Positions 8,110 to 16,661 of a stretch of DNA of 64,000 nt are shown here, one piece after another (the stretch's first letter is position 1; each line of letters opens with the position of its first letter). A program made the translations under genes and the position numbers. Source of the stretch: Paenibacillus polysaccharolyticus (GTDB lineage: Bacteria > Bacillota > Bacilli > Paenibacillales > Paenibacillaceae); assembly GCF_900102085.1 (NCBI RefSeq), contig NZ_FMVM01000005.1, positions 186,001 to 250,000 of the forward strand, written 5' to 3'. The notes below the pieces were generated by a model that worked only from the letters and a program-made list of their open reading frames with translations, searched no databases and had not been told where the DNA came from.

Positions 8110-9024
8110 ATGCATACGGTCTGGAAAGGTGCAATCAGTTTTGGTCTCGTGCATGTCCCTGTCAAAATGTTCTCGGCTACGGAGGACAAAGATATCTCCA
8201 TGCGTTACATTCATAACGTTTGCGGAAGTCCGCTCGCTTATGTACGCCAGTGCCCCTCCTGTGAGGTCGAAGTCAAATGGGAAGAGATCACCAAAGGCTA
8301 TGAATATGAAAAGGGTAAATTTGTTCTTTTCGAAAAAGAAGAACTTGAGGCTTTAAACGAGTCCAGTAGCAAAACCATTACCATTCTGGATTTTGTGGAT
8401 TTGACTGAGATTGACCCGATCTATTTTCAAAAAACCTATTATCTCTCTCCTGATCAGGCTGGCGGTAATGCTTATCAGCTTCTCATGAATGCCATGCGGG
8501 ATACGGGAAAAATAGGCATTGCTAAAATCTCCATTCGCTCCAAAAGTAGTCTCGCCGCCATCCGCGTTCTGGAAGACTGCTTGTCGATGGAAACTATTTT
8601 TTACCCGGATGAGATCCGTCCCGTGTCTCAGGTTCCTAACCTTCCTGAAGTTCAAAATGTAAACGAAAAAGAACTCACGATGGCCAAACTGCTAATCGAC
8701 CAACTTTCAACTCCGTTTGAACCTGGTAAATATACAGATGATTATCGGGCAAAGTTGCTTGACCTCATACAACACAAGGTTGCTGGGGAGGAAATCAAGA
8801 TTGCTCCAGCCAAACCGGAAGCTAATGTGATGGATCTTATGGCTGCACTTCAAGCAAGTATTGAAGCAGTAAAGCCCATTCCTTCAGACCCTGGAACAAC
8901 CACGGCTAAACCTAAAAAACGCGCTCCGCGCAAAACAACCGCCCAGGCTGTTGCTGGAGGAGAAACCGATGCTACACCTGCAACTCCGAAACGCAAAAAA
9001 GCCCCCGCTAAACCCAAAGCTTAA
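8110..9024 (+). CDS. ku: Ku protein (non-homologous end joining)
   Basis: Bacterial Ku: a homodimeric ring that binds DNA double-strand ends and recruits LigD. The N-terminal signature WKGAISFGLVHVPVKMFSAT starts at residue 5. The core beta-barrel follows, and the protein ends in a Lys/Pro/Ala-rich tail (from about residue 262) like the basic tails that aid end bridging and LigD binding. ATG 8110 has GAAAGGAG upstream; an ATG 18 bases earlier has none. It diverges from the sspH pair and sits a few kilobases from the split LigD genes. Confidence 0.95.
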   Translation: MHTVWKGAISFGLVHVPVKMFSATEDKDISMRYIHNVCGSPLAYVRQCPSCEVEVKWEEITKGYEYEKGKFVLFEKEELEALNESSSKTITILDFVDLTEIDPIYFQKTYYLSPDQAGGNAYQLLMNAMRDTGKIGIAKISIRSKSSLAAIRVLEDCLSMETIFYPDEIRPVSQVPNLPEVQNVNEKELTMAKLLIDQLSTPFEPGKYTDDYRAKLLDLIQHKVAGEEIKIAPAKPEANVMDLMAALQASIEAVKPIPSDPGTTTAKPKKRAPRKTTAQAVAGGETDATPATPKRKKAPAKPKA

Positions 9025-9040
9025 GCGTGCTGTTGGAGTA

Positions 9041-9181
9041 GTCGGGTTGGGGGCCCCGCTTGCATCTAACGGACCGGACGTAATTGGGTCACCATGATCC
9101 CAAAACTGCCTTATCGGTTCGTTAGCAAGTGGTGGATCATTTATCTGTCACCACCCTCGACCCGCCACTATGACCAACCCC
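9041..9181. other. Structured non-coding element after ku (three-way-junction-like)
   Basis: Nested inverted repeats fill this segment. An outer GGGTTGG (9044-9050) pairs with CCAACCC (9174-9180). A long arm CTTGC-TAACG-ACCG (about 9059-9075, with a 3-base bulge) pairs with CGGT-CGTTA-GCAAG (about 9115-9129) and contains an inner TTGGG/CCCAA hairpin. A separate GGTGG (9131-9135)/CCACC (9151-9155) hairpin completes it. It is more GC-rich than the AT-rich DNA that follows. There is no clean T-tract, so it is not a plain terminator. It could be a structured RNA or a repeat element. Confidence 0.45.
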
Positions 9182-9232
9182 AATTAAACAAACATCTCAG
9201 ACACTTTTGATGAAACAATATCGACTAAGTTA

Positions 9233-9261
9233 TTGACTAAACAAAGTAAATATTTTATATT
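9233..9261 (+). promoter_or_regulatory. Promoter with flanking TAACTTA repeats, upstream of the VOC gene
   Basis: TTGACT (9233-9238), 17-base spacer, TATATT (9256-9261). TAAGTTA (9226-9232) abuts the -35 on the upstream side. TAACTTAT occurs at 9261-9268 and 9275-9282, overlapping the expected start site and 14 bases apart. The arrangement looks like a repressible promoter. It is about 175 bases upstream of the next ATG; an extra TATAAT-like stretch near 9385 may be a second start. Confidence 0.5.
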
Positions 9262-9437
9262 AACTTATGAAAAGTAACTTATTTATATTTATAAAGTGAT
9301 GAGCTTCATTTTCAAAAATAACATGTTTCAAGGCTCACTTTTACATCGATATGCACTTCGTTCCAATATTTTAATATTCACACATTATAATTTGTAACTT
9401 GTTCACGATGAGAAGTCATTATAAGGAGGAAATAACC

Positions 9438-10307
9438 ATGAGTACGACTTATCAAATCCCAGCCACAACCCATCTAGGTGAAGTGAGTCTCAAAATTAGC
9501 AATCTGGATCGGTCTATCCAGTTTTATACGGACGTTGTTGGCCTTAAACTACTGACACGCCAAGATCATATTGCCACAATGACAGCGGACGGAAAGAACG
9601 TCCTTCTTCGCCTTGAAGAAGTGAGCAACAGCATCACTTTGCCCGAGCGCTCCCATGCCGGACTGTACCACTTTGCCATTCTCCTACCTGACCGCAAGTC
9701 GCTTGGACTTGCCGTTCGTAATCTTGTCGCATCCGGGATCGATATTGGTCAGGGAGATCACCTGGTGAGTGAAGCCTTTTATATCTCTGATCCAGATTTG
9801 AACGGGATTGAAATCTATGCCGACCGCCCTCGTGATACTTGGAAACGGGATGCTGACAATAATTACGTCATGGCAAGCGATCCAGTGGATGTGCAAAGCT
9901 TGTTTGATCTGTCGGCAAGTGAAACTTGGGATGGTTTGCCAGCTGGCACCGTTATCGGTCATGTTCACTTTCACGTTCGCAGTCTGGAGGAAGCCCGCAG
10001 CTTCTACTCCGGTATTCTCGGATTTGATGTTGTAGGCAACTTCGCCAATATGTCAGCACTGTTTGTGTCTGCCGGAGGCTACCATCACCATCTGGGACTG
10101 AATATTTGGGCCGGAGTTAACGCTCCAATCAATCCTGCCAATGCTACGGGAATCAACTATTTCACCATTGTTTATGCCCATAACCATGAAGTTGAGCAGG
10201 CCGTTGAACGTCTGCGCGAGTCTGGCGTTGAAGTACGTCCCGATGGTGATGCATGGTATGCAGCAGACCCGCAAAACATCGGAATCCGCCTGATTGCAGA
10301 GGCCTAA
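9438..10307 (+). CDS. VOC-family ring-cleavage dioxygenase (CatE-like catechol 2,3-dioxygenase)
   Basis: Two vicinal-oxygen-chelate domains in tandem (about residues 9-130 and 170-285). THLGEVSLKI and VIGHVHFHV hold the first histidine of each domain. Domain 1 ends GIEIYADRP. HHHLGLNIW in domain 2 is the usual central metal motif. Length (289) and architecture match B. subtilis CatE, which opens catechol-type rings with Fe(II). Substrate is inferred only from this resemblance; glyoxalase-like thiol-conjugate enzymes share the fold. ATG 9438 follows AAGGAGG. Confidence 0.85.
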   Translation: MSTTYQIPATTHLGEVSLKISNLDRSIQFYTDVVGLKLLTRQDHIATMTADGKNVLLRLEEVSNSITLPERSHAGLYHFAILLPDRKSLGLAVRNLVASGIDIGQGDHLVSEAFYISDPDLNGIEIYADRPRDTWKRDADNNYVMASDPVDVQSLFDLSASETWDGLPAGTVIGHVHFHVRSLEEARSFYSGILGFDVVGNFANMSALFVSAGGYHHHLGLNIWAGVNAPINPANATGINYFTIVYAHNHEVEQAVERLRESGVEVRPDGDAWYAADPQNIGIRLIAEA

Positions 10308-10403
10308 AGCTCAATTTGTGTTACTTTGAACACAAAATGTTACCATCCATTCACTCTGCCGATTTCATTCTGCATTCCTTCTCTTGATCAAACTTGTTAC
10401 TGC

Positions 10404-10466
10404 AAAAAAAGCCTGACCTCGTTCCTCCAAAGCTTCCTTAGGAGGTAAAGGGTCGGGCTTTTTTTA
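10404..10466 (+). terminator. Intrinsic terminator after the VOC gene
   Basis: GCCTGACC/GGTCGGGC outer stem with an inner CCTCC/GGAGG helix, then CTTTTTTT. A-run on the other side means it may also work on the minus strand. The rest of 10308-10542 shows no gene. Confidence 0.85.
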
Positions 10467-10542
10467 TACTTCTGATAAAACCGTAAATATTGGTACATCC
10501 TAACTCAGACTTAAACATTGTCAGACGAAGGAGATTTATTGA

Positions 10543-11640
10543 ATGATTGAAAAGGGACGTTTGACCGTCAGGCAACTTGCTTCGCTGATGTTCCTTTGCA
10601 CAATCGGTGAACAGATCCTCTTTTTCCCCTCGATGATCACATCTTATGCCCAGCAGGATGCCTGGATCTCTTCATTGCTTGGCGTAGGAGGCGGAATAGG
10701 TGTGCTTCTGATCATGCTCGCTGTATATCGCTTGGATCCGCGTCTGAATTTAATTGAACATGTACTCCGGGTGCTGGGGCCTTGGGTCGGTGCTGTGATC
10801 AGCGCATTCTATATTTTTTATTTTCTGATTGGTGCATCGACGTTTATCCGTGAAATGGGAGACTTTATGACGACGAACATTCTGAGAAATTCGCCATTAT
10901 GGGTGTTGCACCTGACATTCATCTGCGCCCTGACTTGGGGATTGCGATCGGGACTCCCTAACATGGGAAGGACTGCCGAAATCCTGTTGCCTGTCGTTAT
11001 CCTGTTCTTGATTATTCTCACCCTATGCCTACTCCCCAAGGCAGAGCTCGACAATATAAAACCCATTCTTGGTCGGGGATTCCTTGATCCGTTCAAAGGC
11101 TTTATCGCTGTACTTACATATCCGTACTGTGAATTATGTATTTTCATGATGTTATTGCCTTACACAGAGCAACGCCCTCATCTGAAAAGAGATTTTTTGC
11201 TCATGGGTATGATCGGCGGATTAATGTTAACGCTAACCATAAGTATGTGTCTGCTTATTATGGGACCATTCATGACACAGCATTACTGGTTTACTTCATT
11301 TAATCTGTCCCGTCTGATTAACATCGGTAACTTTTTAGAACGCATTGAGGCTATTATGGCTTCCGTCTGGGTTATCGCTGTATTTTTCAAAAGTGTGCTC
11401 TTCTTCTACAGCTTTGTGCTTGGGCTCGCTCATCTGTTTCGCTTGTCCAGCTATCGGAATCTCATTTTCCCAGCGGCATTTCTTATTTTAACATGTTCCA
11501 TCCTGATCGCTCCGAATGAAACCTTCTATTTGAAAGTGATCATTCCCTACTGGATTGACTGGGATTTAACCTGTGGCATTTTTCTGCCGCTGCTGTTGAT
11601 CCTGATTCATCATTTGAAACATAAGTTGCAAAAACATTAA
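10543..11640 (+). CDS. Spore germination permease (GerB/GerKB family)
   Basis: An integral membrane protein of the APC-like GerB family (365 residues, about ten hydrophobic segments), the subunit of GerA-type receptors that senses germinants in the inner spore membrane. The start ...RLTVRQLASLMFLCTIGEQILFFPS and the interior PYCELCIFMMLLPY are typical of this family. No GerA- or GerC-type partner genes lie next to it, so it is an orphan B subunit, or the receptor partners are elsewhere. It reads straight into the ligase gene 64 bases later with no terminator, suggesting shared late-sporulation expression with the repair genes. Confidence 0.88.
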   Translation: MIEKGRLTVRQLASLMFLCTIGEQILFFPSMITSYAQQDAWISSLLGVGGGIGVLLIMLAVYRLDPRLNLIEHVLRVLGPWVGAVISAFYIFYFLIGASTFIREMGDFMTTNILRNSPLWVLHLTFICALTWGLRSGLPNMGRTAEILLPVVILFLIILTLCLLPKAELDNIKPILGRGFLDPFKGFIAVLTYPYCELCIFMMLLPYTEQRPHLKRDFLLMGMIGGLMLTLTISMCLLIMGPFMTQHYWFTSFNLSRLINIGNFLERIEAIMASVWVIAVFFKSVLFFYSFVLGLAHLFRLSSYRNLIFPAAFLILTCSILIAPNETFYLKVIIPYWIDWDLTCGIFLPLLLILIHHLKHKLQKH

Positions 11641-11704
11641 TGCCCTCCACGCATTTGATTTAACCCTCATACGTGGCTGGCTTAAGGAAGGAAAGGAGTA
11701 ACAC

Positions 11705-12664
11705 ATGATCAAACCTGTTATTCCGTTTGAGCCTGTATCCCGAGACACTTTACCCACAGGCTCCCAGTGGATTGCCCAGATCAAGTGGGATGGTGTACGC
11801 ATGCTCGCCTACGAAAACGGGCAAGAGTTACGGCTGGTCAATCGCAGGTTACACGACCGGACGACCCAGTATCCAGAACTAGTGGGACCGCGCAATCTAT
11901 GCGAGGGCAACTCTTACATTTTGGACGGTGAGATCATCGCTCTCGATCCGGATACGGGACGTCCTTCCTTTTATCACGTACTTCGCCGGGATCGCATGAG
12001 CAAGCCGGATAACATTGCTCAAGCCAAACAGCAGATACCGATAACTTATATGGTTTTTGACATTCTATATTACGATGGAAATTGGGTCACAGATCTGACG
12101 CTATCTGCCCGTCAGCAGCTGCTTCACCAAGTGCTACATACCAGCACTCATGTTCAGGAAGTAACCAACTCAACGGATGCATCTACTTTGCTAAGCGTTA
12201 TGAGGCAACATCAGATGGAAGGCATCGTCTGCAAGGATCTCACCAGCACCTACGGGATCGGTAGCAAGGACTCACGCTGGCAGAAGGTGAAGATCATGCA
12301 TGATCTGTACGCCATGATCGGGGGCGTTACATATCGTGATGGAATCGTCAACGCCGTTGCGATTGGCGTATATGACGGACCTCATTTTATCTATATTGGT
12401 CATGTAGGAACAGGGAAGTTGAACATTAATCGCTGGCGGGAACTCACTTCACAGGTGCAACCACTTATCATAAAGGATAGGCCGTTCCATAACATTCCTG
12501 AGCGTAGCGCAGAGACAACTTGGGTACAACCCGAGATTGGACTTAAGGTGCAGTATATGGAACTGACGCATCATCGCACACTGAGACATCCTAGCATCCA
12601 AACCTTTGCAGAAGTAACACGGGAGGACTGCCTGGCGAGCCAGTTACAACATGAATTCCAGTAA
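11705..12664 (+). CDS. ligD: ATP-dependent DNA ligase, LigD ligase-domain type
   Basis: Seals double-strand breaks in non-homologous end joining with Ku. The nucleotidyltransferase core shows the lysine motif IKWDGVRML (AMP-accepting Lys near residue 26), NRRLHDRT, ILDGEII, EGIVCKD and WQKVKI in order, then an OB-fold domain to the C-terminus (319 residues). Unlike the single-chain B. subtilis LigD, ligase and polymerase are separate adjacent genes here. ATG 11705 follows AAAGGAG. The stop is 14 bases before the polymerase gene. The symbol denotes the domain family. Confidence 0.92.
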   Translation: MIKPVIPFEPVSRDTLPTGSQWIAQIKWDGVRMLAYENGQELRLVNRRLHDRTTQYPELVGPRNLCEGNSYILDGEIIALDPDTGRPSFYHVLRRDRMSKPDNIAQAKQQIPITYMVFDILYYDGNWVTDLTLSARQQLLHQVLHTSTHVQEVTNSTDASTLLSVMRQHQMEGIVCKDLTSTYGIGSKDSRWQKVKIMHDLYAMIGGVTYRDGIVNAVAIGVYDGPHFIYIGHVGTGKLNINRWRELTSQVQPLIIKDRPFHNIPERSAETTWVQPEIGLKVQYMELTHHRTLRHPSIQTFAEVTREDCLASQLQHEFQ

Positions 12665-12678
12665 AAGGAGGTGAAGTG

Positions 12679-13569
12679 GTGCCACACAAAGTCAAAGGCT
12701 CCATCAAGATTGAGGGTGTAGAACTCACGGTTACGAATCCAGACAAGCTGTTATGGCCAGAGGCAGGGATTACCAAAGCCATCTATCTGCAAAAGTTGGC
12801 CGCACTGGCTCCTTATCTGCTAACCTACACTCACAACCGTTTACTGACAACCATTCGCTACCCTCATGGCGCTGGTGACACGTTCTTTTATCAGAAAAAT
12901 GCACCGGAGCCTGTGCCTGATTTCGTTCAAACACAGGATCATGAAGGTATACGGTATATTGTCATGAACGGGCTACCTGAACTTCTCTGGTTAGGAAATC
13001 TGGCCGCACTTGAATTCCATCCTTCGCTTCATGCGATTAACAGTACGCTACCCTGTGAATGGATGATTGATCTCGACCCTTCGATGGAGCACGAGCCGCG
13101 GATCATGCAGGCCGCCTTGATTGTAGGTGAAACATTGTCCTCCCTCGGGTTGCAATCGGTTCCCAAAACCTCTGGCGCCACAGGTGTTCAAATTATTGTG
13201 CCAATTACTCCGGGTGTAACATTTGATGAGTTAAGGGATATTGGTCATTTTGTAGGTAAATATGTCACGCAAAAACATCCTGATTTGTTTACGCTGGAAC
13301 GGCTCAAAAAAGATCGGGGTGATCGAATTTACTTTGATTATCTCCAGCATTATGGCGGCAAAACATTAGCTGCTCCCTATACCCCTCGCGCAAAGCCACG
13401 GGGAACAGTCTCCACTCCCCTGACTTGGGATGAAGTGCGCCGTGATGTCTCTATTCAGGATTATCACCTTATGAATATTATTGAACGCCTGACAACCATT
13501 GGCGACCTGATTGCAGCAGTGCCACCGCAACCTATCGAACTAATTCTGAAACATCTCAAGAAAAAATAG
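12679..13569 (+). CDS. ligD: LigD-type polymerase/primase for end joining
   Basis: The archaeo-eukaryotic-primase-like polymerase of bacterial end joining, which fills gaps and adds (ribo)nucleotides at breaks. Family motifs are LTNPDKLLWPE-like near residue 15 (here VTNPDKLLWPEAG), the catalytic MIDLDPS (DxD), PKTSGATGVQIIVPI, and DRIYFDYLQH. The GTG start at 12679 lies 7 bases after GGAGG; another GTG at 12676 directly precedes it. With 296 residues it is the isolated POL module. It follows the ligase gene in one operon. Confidence 0.93.
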   Translation: MPHKVKGSIKIEGVELTVTNPDKLLWPEAGITKAIYLQKLAALAPYLLTYTHNRLLTTIRYPHGAGDTFFYQKNAPEPVPDFVQTQDHEGIRYIVMNGLPELLWLGNLAALEFHPSLHAINSTLPCEWMIDLDPSMEHEPRIMQAALIVGETLSSLGLQSVPKTSGATGVQIIVPITPGVTFDELRDIGHFVGKYVTQKHPDLFTLERLKKDRGDRIYFDYLQHYGGKTLAAPYTPRAKPRGTVSTPLTWDEVRRDVSIQDYHLMNIIERLTTIGDLIAAVPPQPIELILKHLKKK

Positions 13570-13600
13570 CCGATATCCTGAATCACAGGATATCGGCTAT
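13561..13600 (-). terminator. Intrinsic terminator of yitT, overlapping the end of the ligD polymerase gene
   Basis: A perfect 15-base-pair stem (13566-13580 with 13586-13600; loop AATCA) is followed on the minus strand by TTTTTT, which itself is the lysine-codon run and stop of the convergent gene. The plus side lacks a T-run, so it mainly serves yitT. Confidence 0.88.
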
Positions 13601-13635
13601 TGGTATAGTAGAGTCATATCGAGCAGAAAGCTTCG

Positions 13636-14547
13636 CTAATGGATGCCTTTTTTCTTGAAGCGTCCGCCCTTCACATCGTGGATGTTACCGATAGCTACAA
13701 AGGCCTGCGGGTCCCAGTCCTCAACAATGGACTTCAGCTTGGCTTCTTCCAGACGAGTGATGACAACAAAAATGATCTTTTTCTCATCCCCGCTGAATCC
13801 GCCTTCGCCGTCCAAATACGTTACACCACGTCCGAGACGATCTGTCAACGCGGAACCGATATCACGATACTTCTCACTGATGATCCAGACCGACTTGGAC
13901 TGATCCAGCCCTTCATTCACGATATCAATCATCTTCATGGCAATGTAATAGGCAATCATGGAGTACAGAGCGTTCGGCCAGCCGAATACAAATCCAGCAC
14001 CCGCGAAAATAAATACGTTAATAATCAATACGATCTGTCCTACAGACAGCGGTGATTTCTCACTAAACAAAATAGCAACGATCTCTGTACCGTCCAGTGA
14101 ACCACCTGAACGAATGACGAGACCTACTCCCACACCCAGGATCAATCCGCCGAATACAGCACCCAGCAGTGGTTCACCGGGTGTCAGTGCCGGAACTTCA
14201 TGCAATAGAGACGTGCCGATAGACATCACGACGATCCCCAGCAAAGTAGATAACGCAAAGGTCTTACCAATCTGCTTGTAACCAAGGATTAGAAAAGGCA
14301 TATTGAGCAAAGTCAGAAATATCCCCAGCGGCAGATGTGTAAGCTCTGAAACCATAATCGAGATCCCCGTGATACCGCCGTCGATGACGCCGTTTGGCAC
14401 GAGGAATACTTCAAGCGATACAGCCATAAGCACAGCACCGATCAGGATCATTACAATACGTTGCAGCAACTTCAGTGTAAACACCGAGCTTTTGACGCCG
14501 CGGTCGGCTTGCTTGGCCGTTAATTCTTTCACCGTTACATTGGACAT
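13636..14547 (-). CDS. YitT family membrane protein (DUF161/DUF2179)
   Basis: Five or so hydrophobic segments fill residues 25-205 with the family motifs LVPNGVIDGGITGIS, RSGGSLDGTEIVA and ALYSMIAYYIAMKMID. The cytosolic DUF2179 domain (about 215-300) follows, ending in FVAIGNIHDVKGGRFK. Length (303) is normal. The biochemical role of this family is not established. ATG 14547 is preceded by GGGGGGG. It is transcribed alone, converging on the ligD pair. Confidence 0.9.
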   Translation of the reverse strand: MSNVTVKELTAKQADRGVKSSVFTLKLLQRIVMILIGAVLMAVSLEVFLVPNGVIDGGITGISIMVSELTHLPLGIFLTLLNMPFLILGYKQIGKTFALSTLLGIVVMSIGTSLLHEVPALTPGEPLLGAVFGGLILGVGVGLVIRSGGSLDGTEIVAILFSEKSPLSVGQIVLIINVFIFAGAGFVFGWPNALYSMIAYYIAMKMIDIVNEGLDQSKSVWIISEKYRDIGSALTDRLGRGVTYLDGEGGFSGDEKKIIFVVITRLEEAKLKSIVEDWDPQAFVAIGNIHDVKGGRFKKKGIH

Positions 14548-14744
14548 GGTATCCCCCCCGTAAAATCAGAATGTGAATCCATTTTATATATCCATTAAAT
14601 CACTCCACGGGGAAGCTGCATGTAGAAAACGAGCCAAACTGTATTCTTCATGTACTTTAACCCACCATCAAAACGGGCATCTAAAGGCGATATAAAATAG
14701 ATTCAAGATGTACTGCTTGCCGGATCACACTTCCAAAAGAGAGC

Positions 14745-14832
14745 AAAAGGGAGCCCGTTTCCCCAGACTCCCCTCCTTCATCACGACATGATTTATGTAA
14801 CTATTATATCATAAAAGATCAAATTGGAGCAA
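14745..14832 (-). promoter_or_regulatory. Promoter with short hairpin leader upstream of yitT
   Basis: Minus strand TTGCTC (14827-14832), 18-base spacer, consensus TATAAT (14803-14808). About 30-50 bases into the transcript a GGGAG/CTCCC hairpin (14749-14772) is followed by TTTT. This could be an attenuator for yitT (200 bases on) or a tiny RNA. The hairpin is short, so termination is uncertain. Confidence 0.45.
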
Positions 14833-14845
14833 AATACTTAGCAAA

Positions 14846-14880
14846 AAGAAGATAAATTCAAAAAAAGTGAATTTATCTTC
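14846..14880 (-). terminator. Intrinsic terminator of the cardiolipin synthase gene
   Basis: A 13-base-pair stem (GAAGATAAATTCA, 14848-14860, with 14868-14880) is followed on the minus strand by TTTTTGC, 20 bases after the stop. Confidence 0.8.
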
Positions 14881-14900
14881 AGAAATCTGCCCTAAATCGG

Positions 14901-16340
14901 CTAAAGAAGCGGAGAAAGCATGCGAGAAAGCATTTCAGCCCCTTTTTGCAGACGTGAGCGATGTTGGAAAGCGAAAGTATCTATTTGGCTACACTCCTCT
15001 AGGTCACGTTCAAAATCATGCATCAGACGATGAATCGCGGAGCTTTCAAACAATACAGCCGTCAATTCAAAATTATAAAAGAAACTCCGCATATCCATGT
15101 TGGCCGTCCCTACTGTCGCCAGTAATTCATCGACAATCATCACTTTGGCATGCACAAAACCTTTGCGGTATTGATAAAATTTCACACCGGCACGTAGCAA
15201 CTCTTCAACATAAGAAAGAGATGCCAGATGTACTAACCGTGAATCGGATTGATACGGAATAACAATTCGCACATCCACTCCACTGACCGCAGCGGTCTTG
15301 AGAGCCTCGTAAAGAGCTGGATCAGGAATGAAATACGGTGTTGTAATATATATCCGTTCACAGGCTACTGAAATCGCCCCAAAACACATCTCCTGAATGG
15401 CGTCCCAATCTTGATCAGGTCCACTACCTAAAATCTGAATTCGTTCTCCGCCGCTGCAAATATGAGGTGGAAACAACTCTCCGAGCTGCGGCTCCATAAT
15501 CCGTTTTCCCGAGGCCAGCTTCCAGTCGTTAAGAAACGTGCTTTGCAGGAAATAGACAGCATCTCCTTCAATCTGCACATGGGTATCTCTCCAAAATCCA
15601 ACCTCCGGGTATTGACCCAGATAGTCATCTCCGACGTTAATACCGCCAACAAAACCAACCTTCCCGTCCACAACTACAATTTTACGGTGGTTTCGGTAAT
15701 TAACTCTGCGATCAATCGTCGCAATGAGCGGTGGCAGGAAAAAATGAAACTCAACACCTGCATCCTGAAGCTTGCGGATAAAACTCCAGCTCAGTTTATG
15801 ACTGCCAAGCCCGTCACAGATGAACCTGACTTTCACTCCCTCCTGCGCTTTACGTATCATGACCTGTTGAAAGCGAGTTCCGATCACATCATCTCTGAAA
15901 ATATAGAACTCGACATGTAGATGATGCTTCGCCTTCTCCATCTCTCTAAGCATAGCGGCAAATGCCTCTTCCCCATTGGTAAGCACTTTACTCCGGTTAC
16001 ATCCCGTAATCGGGCTTTCGGACAAGTGGGATAACAGGTTGAATAAACGTTGCTGGTGGTTATACCTATCCCCTGGCATTTGGGCAATCTCTTCTATAAT
16101 GTGCGCCTGTTTCCAGATCGTTTCCCGCATTTCTCTGAAGATGCGGGACCCGCCCTTTCGCAGCTTTTTGCGTTTACTGTAGTCCTGAGCCACGAAATAA
16201 TACACAACAAATCCGATCAAGGGCACACAAAATAAGATGAACAGCCAAGCCACTGCTTTGGCTGGATTGCGGAACTCCAGCACAAGAATCGTAGCCGCTT
16301 GAAAAATAAAAACAAGTAAAATAATGACCAGCCAGAACAT
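14901..16340 (-). CDS. cls: Cardiolipin synthase
   Basis: Membrane enzyme that condenses two phosphatidylglycerols to cardiolipin and glycerol. Two N-terminal membrane segments (about residues 3-21 and 28-50) precede two phospholipase-D motifs, NYRNHRKIVVVDG (His218, Lys220) and FVHAKVMIVDE (His396, Lys398), each with the GxxN follow-on (GGINVGDD; GTANMDMRSF). The length of 479 is typical. It lies alone between terminators. Which of the several cls paralogues a Paenibacillus carries this is, I cannot tell. Confidence 0.95.
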   Translation of the reverse strand: MFWLVIILLVFIFQAATILVLEFRNPAKAVAWLFILFCVPLIGFVVYYFVAQDYSKRKKLRKGGSRIFREMRETIWKQAHIIEEIAQMPGDRYNHQQRLFNLLSHLSESPITGCNRSKVLTNGEEAFAAMLREMEKAKHHLHVEFYIFRDDVIGTRFQQVMIRKAQEGVKVRFICDGLGSHKLSWSFIRKLQDAGVEFHFFLPPLIATIDRRVNYRNHRKIVVVDGKVGFVGGINVGDDYLGQYPEVGFWRDTHVQIEGDAVYFLQSTFLNDWKLASGKRIMEPQLGELFPPHICSGGERIQILGSGPDQDWDAIQEMCFGAISVACERIYITTPYFIPDPALYEALKTAAVSGVDVRIVIPYQSDSRLVHLASLSYVEELLRAGVKFYQYRKGFVHAKVMIVDELLATVGTANMDMRSFFYNFELTAVLFESSAIHRLMHDFERDLEECSQIDTFAFQHRSRLQKGAEMLSRMLSPLL

Positions 16341-16661
16341 GTGGCCTCCCCCTTAGTACATACGCTAAAATATTTCAATTATCTGTTTTGTAATATTCCG
16401 TTATCTCGCTCTCCAGCCTTTCCTTCGCTTTCATCCTAAACAGCTTTGACGATATTGTTCCCAGCTAATCATAGATACCCAATGTAGACCTCATTCGTAA
16501 CGAATACTTAGATAAAACTTTACATAACCTAACTTCAACACTGTTTTGCATAACTCCCTTTCCAGACTCTTCCTCTTTTCTTCCGGTAAAGGTGGTCTTC
16601 TTACGTAAAATTAGATATAATACTCGTTAAAACTTATTACATAAAAGGAGAAGAGTAGTGA
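16341..16661. other. Intergenic region, divergent promoters expected
   Basis: Between the starts of cls (minus) and the CNNM gene (plus). A TATAAT (16615-16620) lies 42 bases before the plus-strand ATG, but its -35 is poor. No gene or repeat is seen. Confidence 0.4.
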
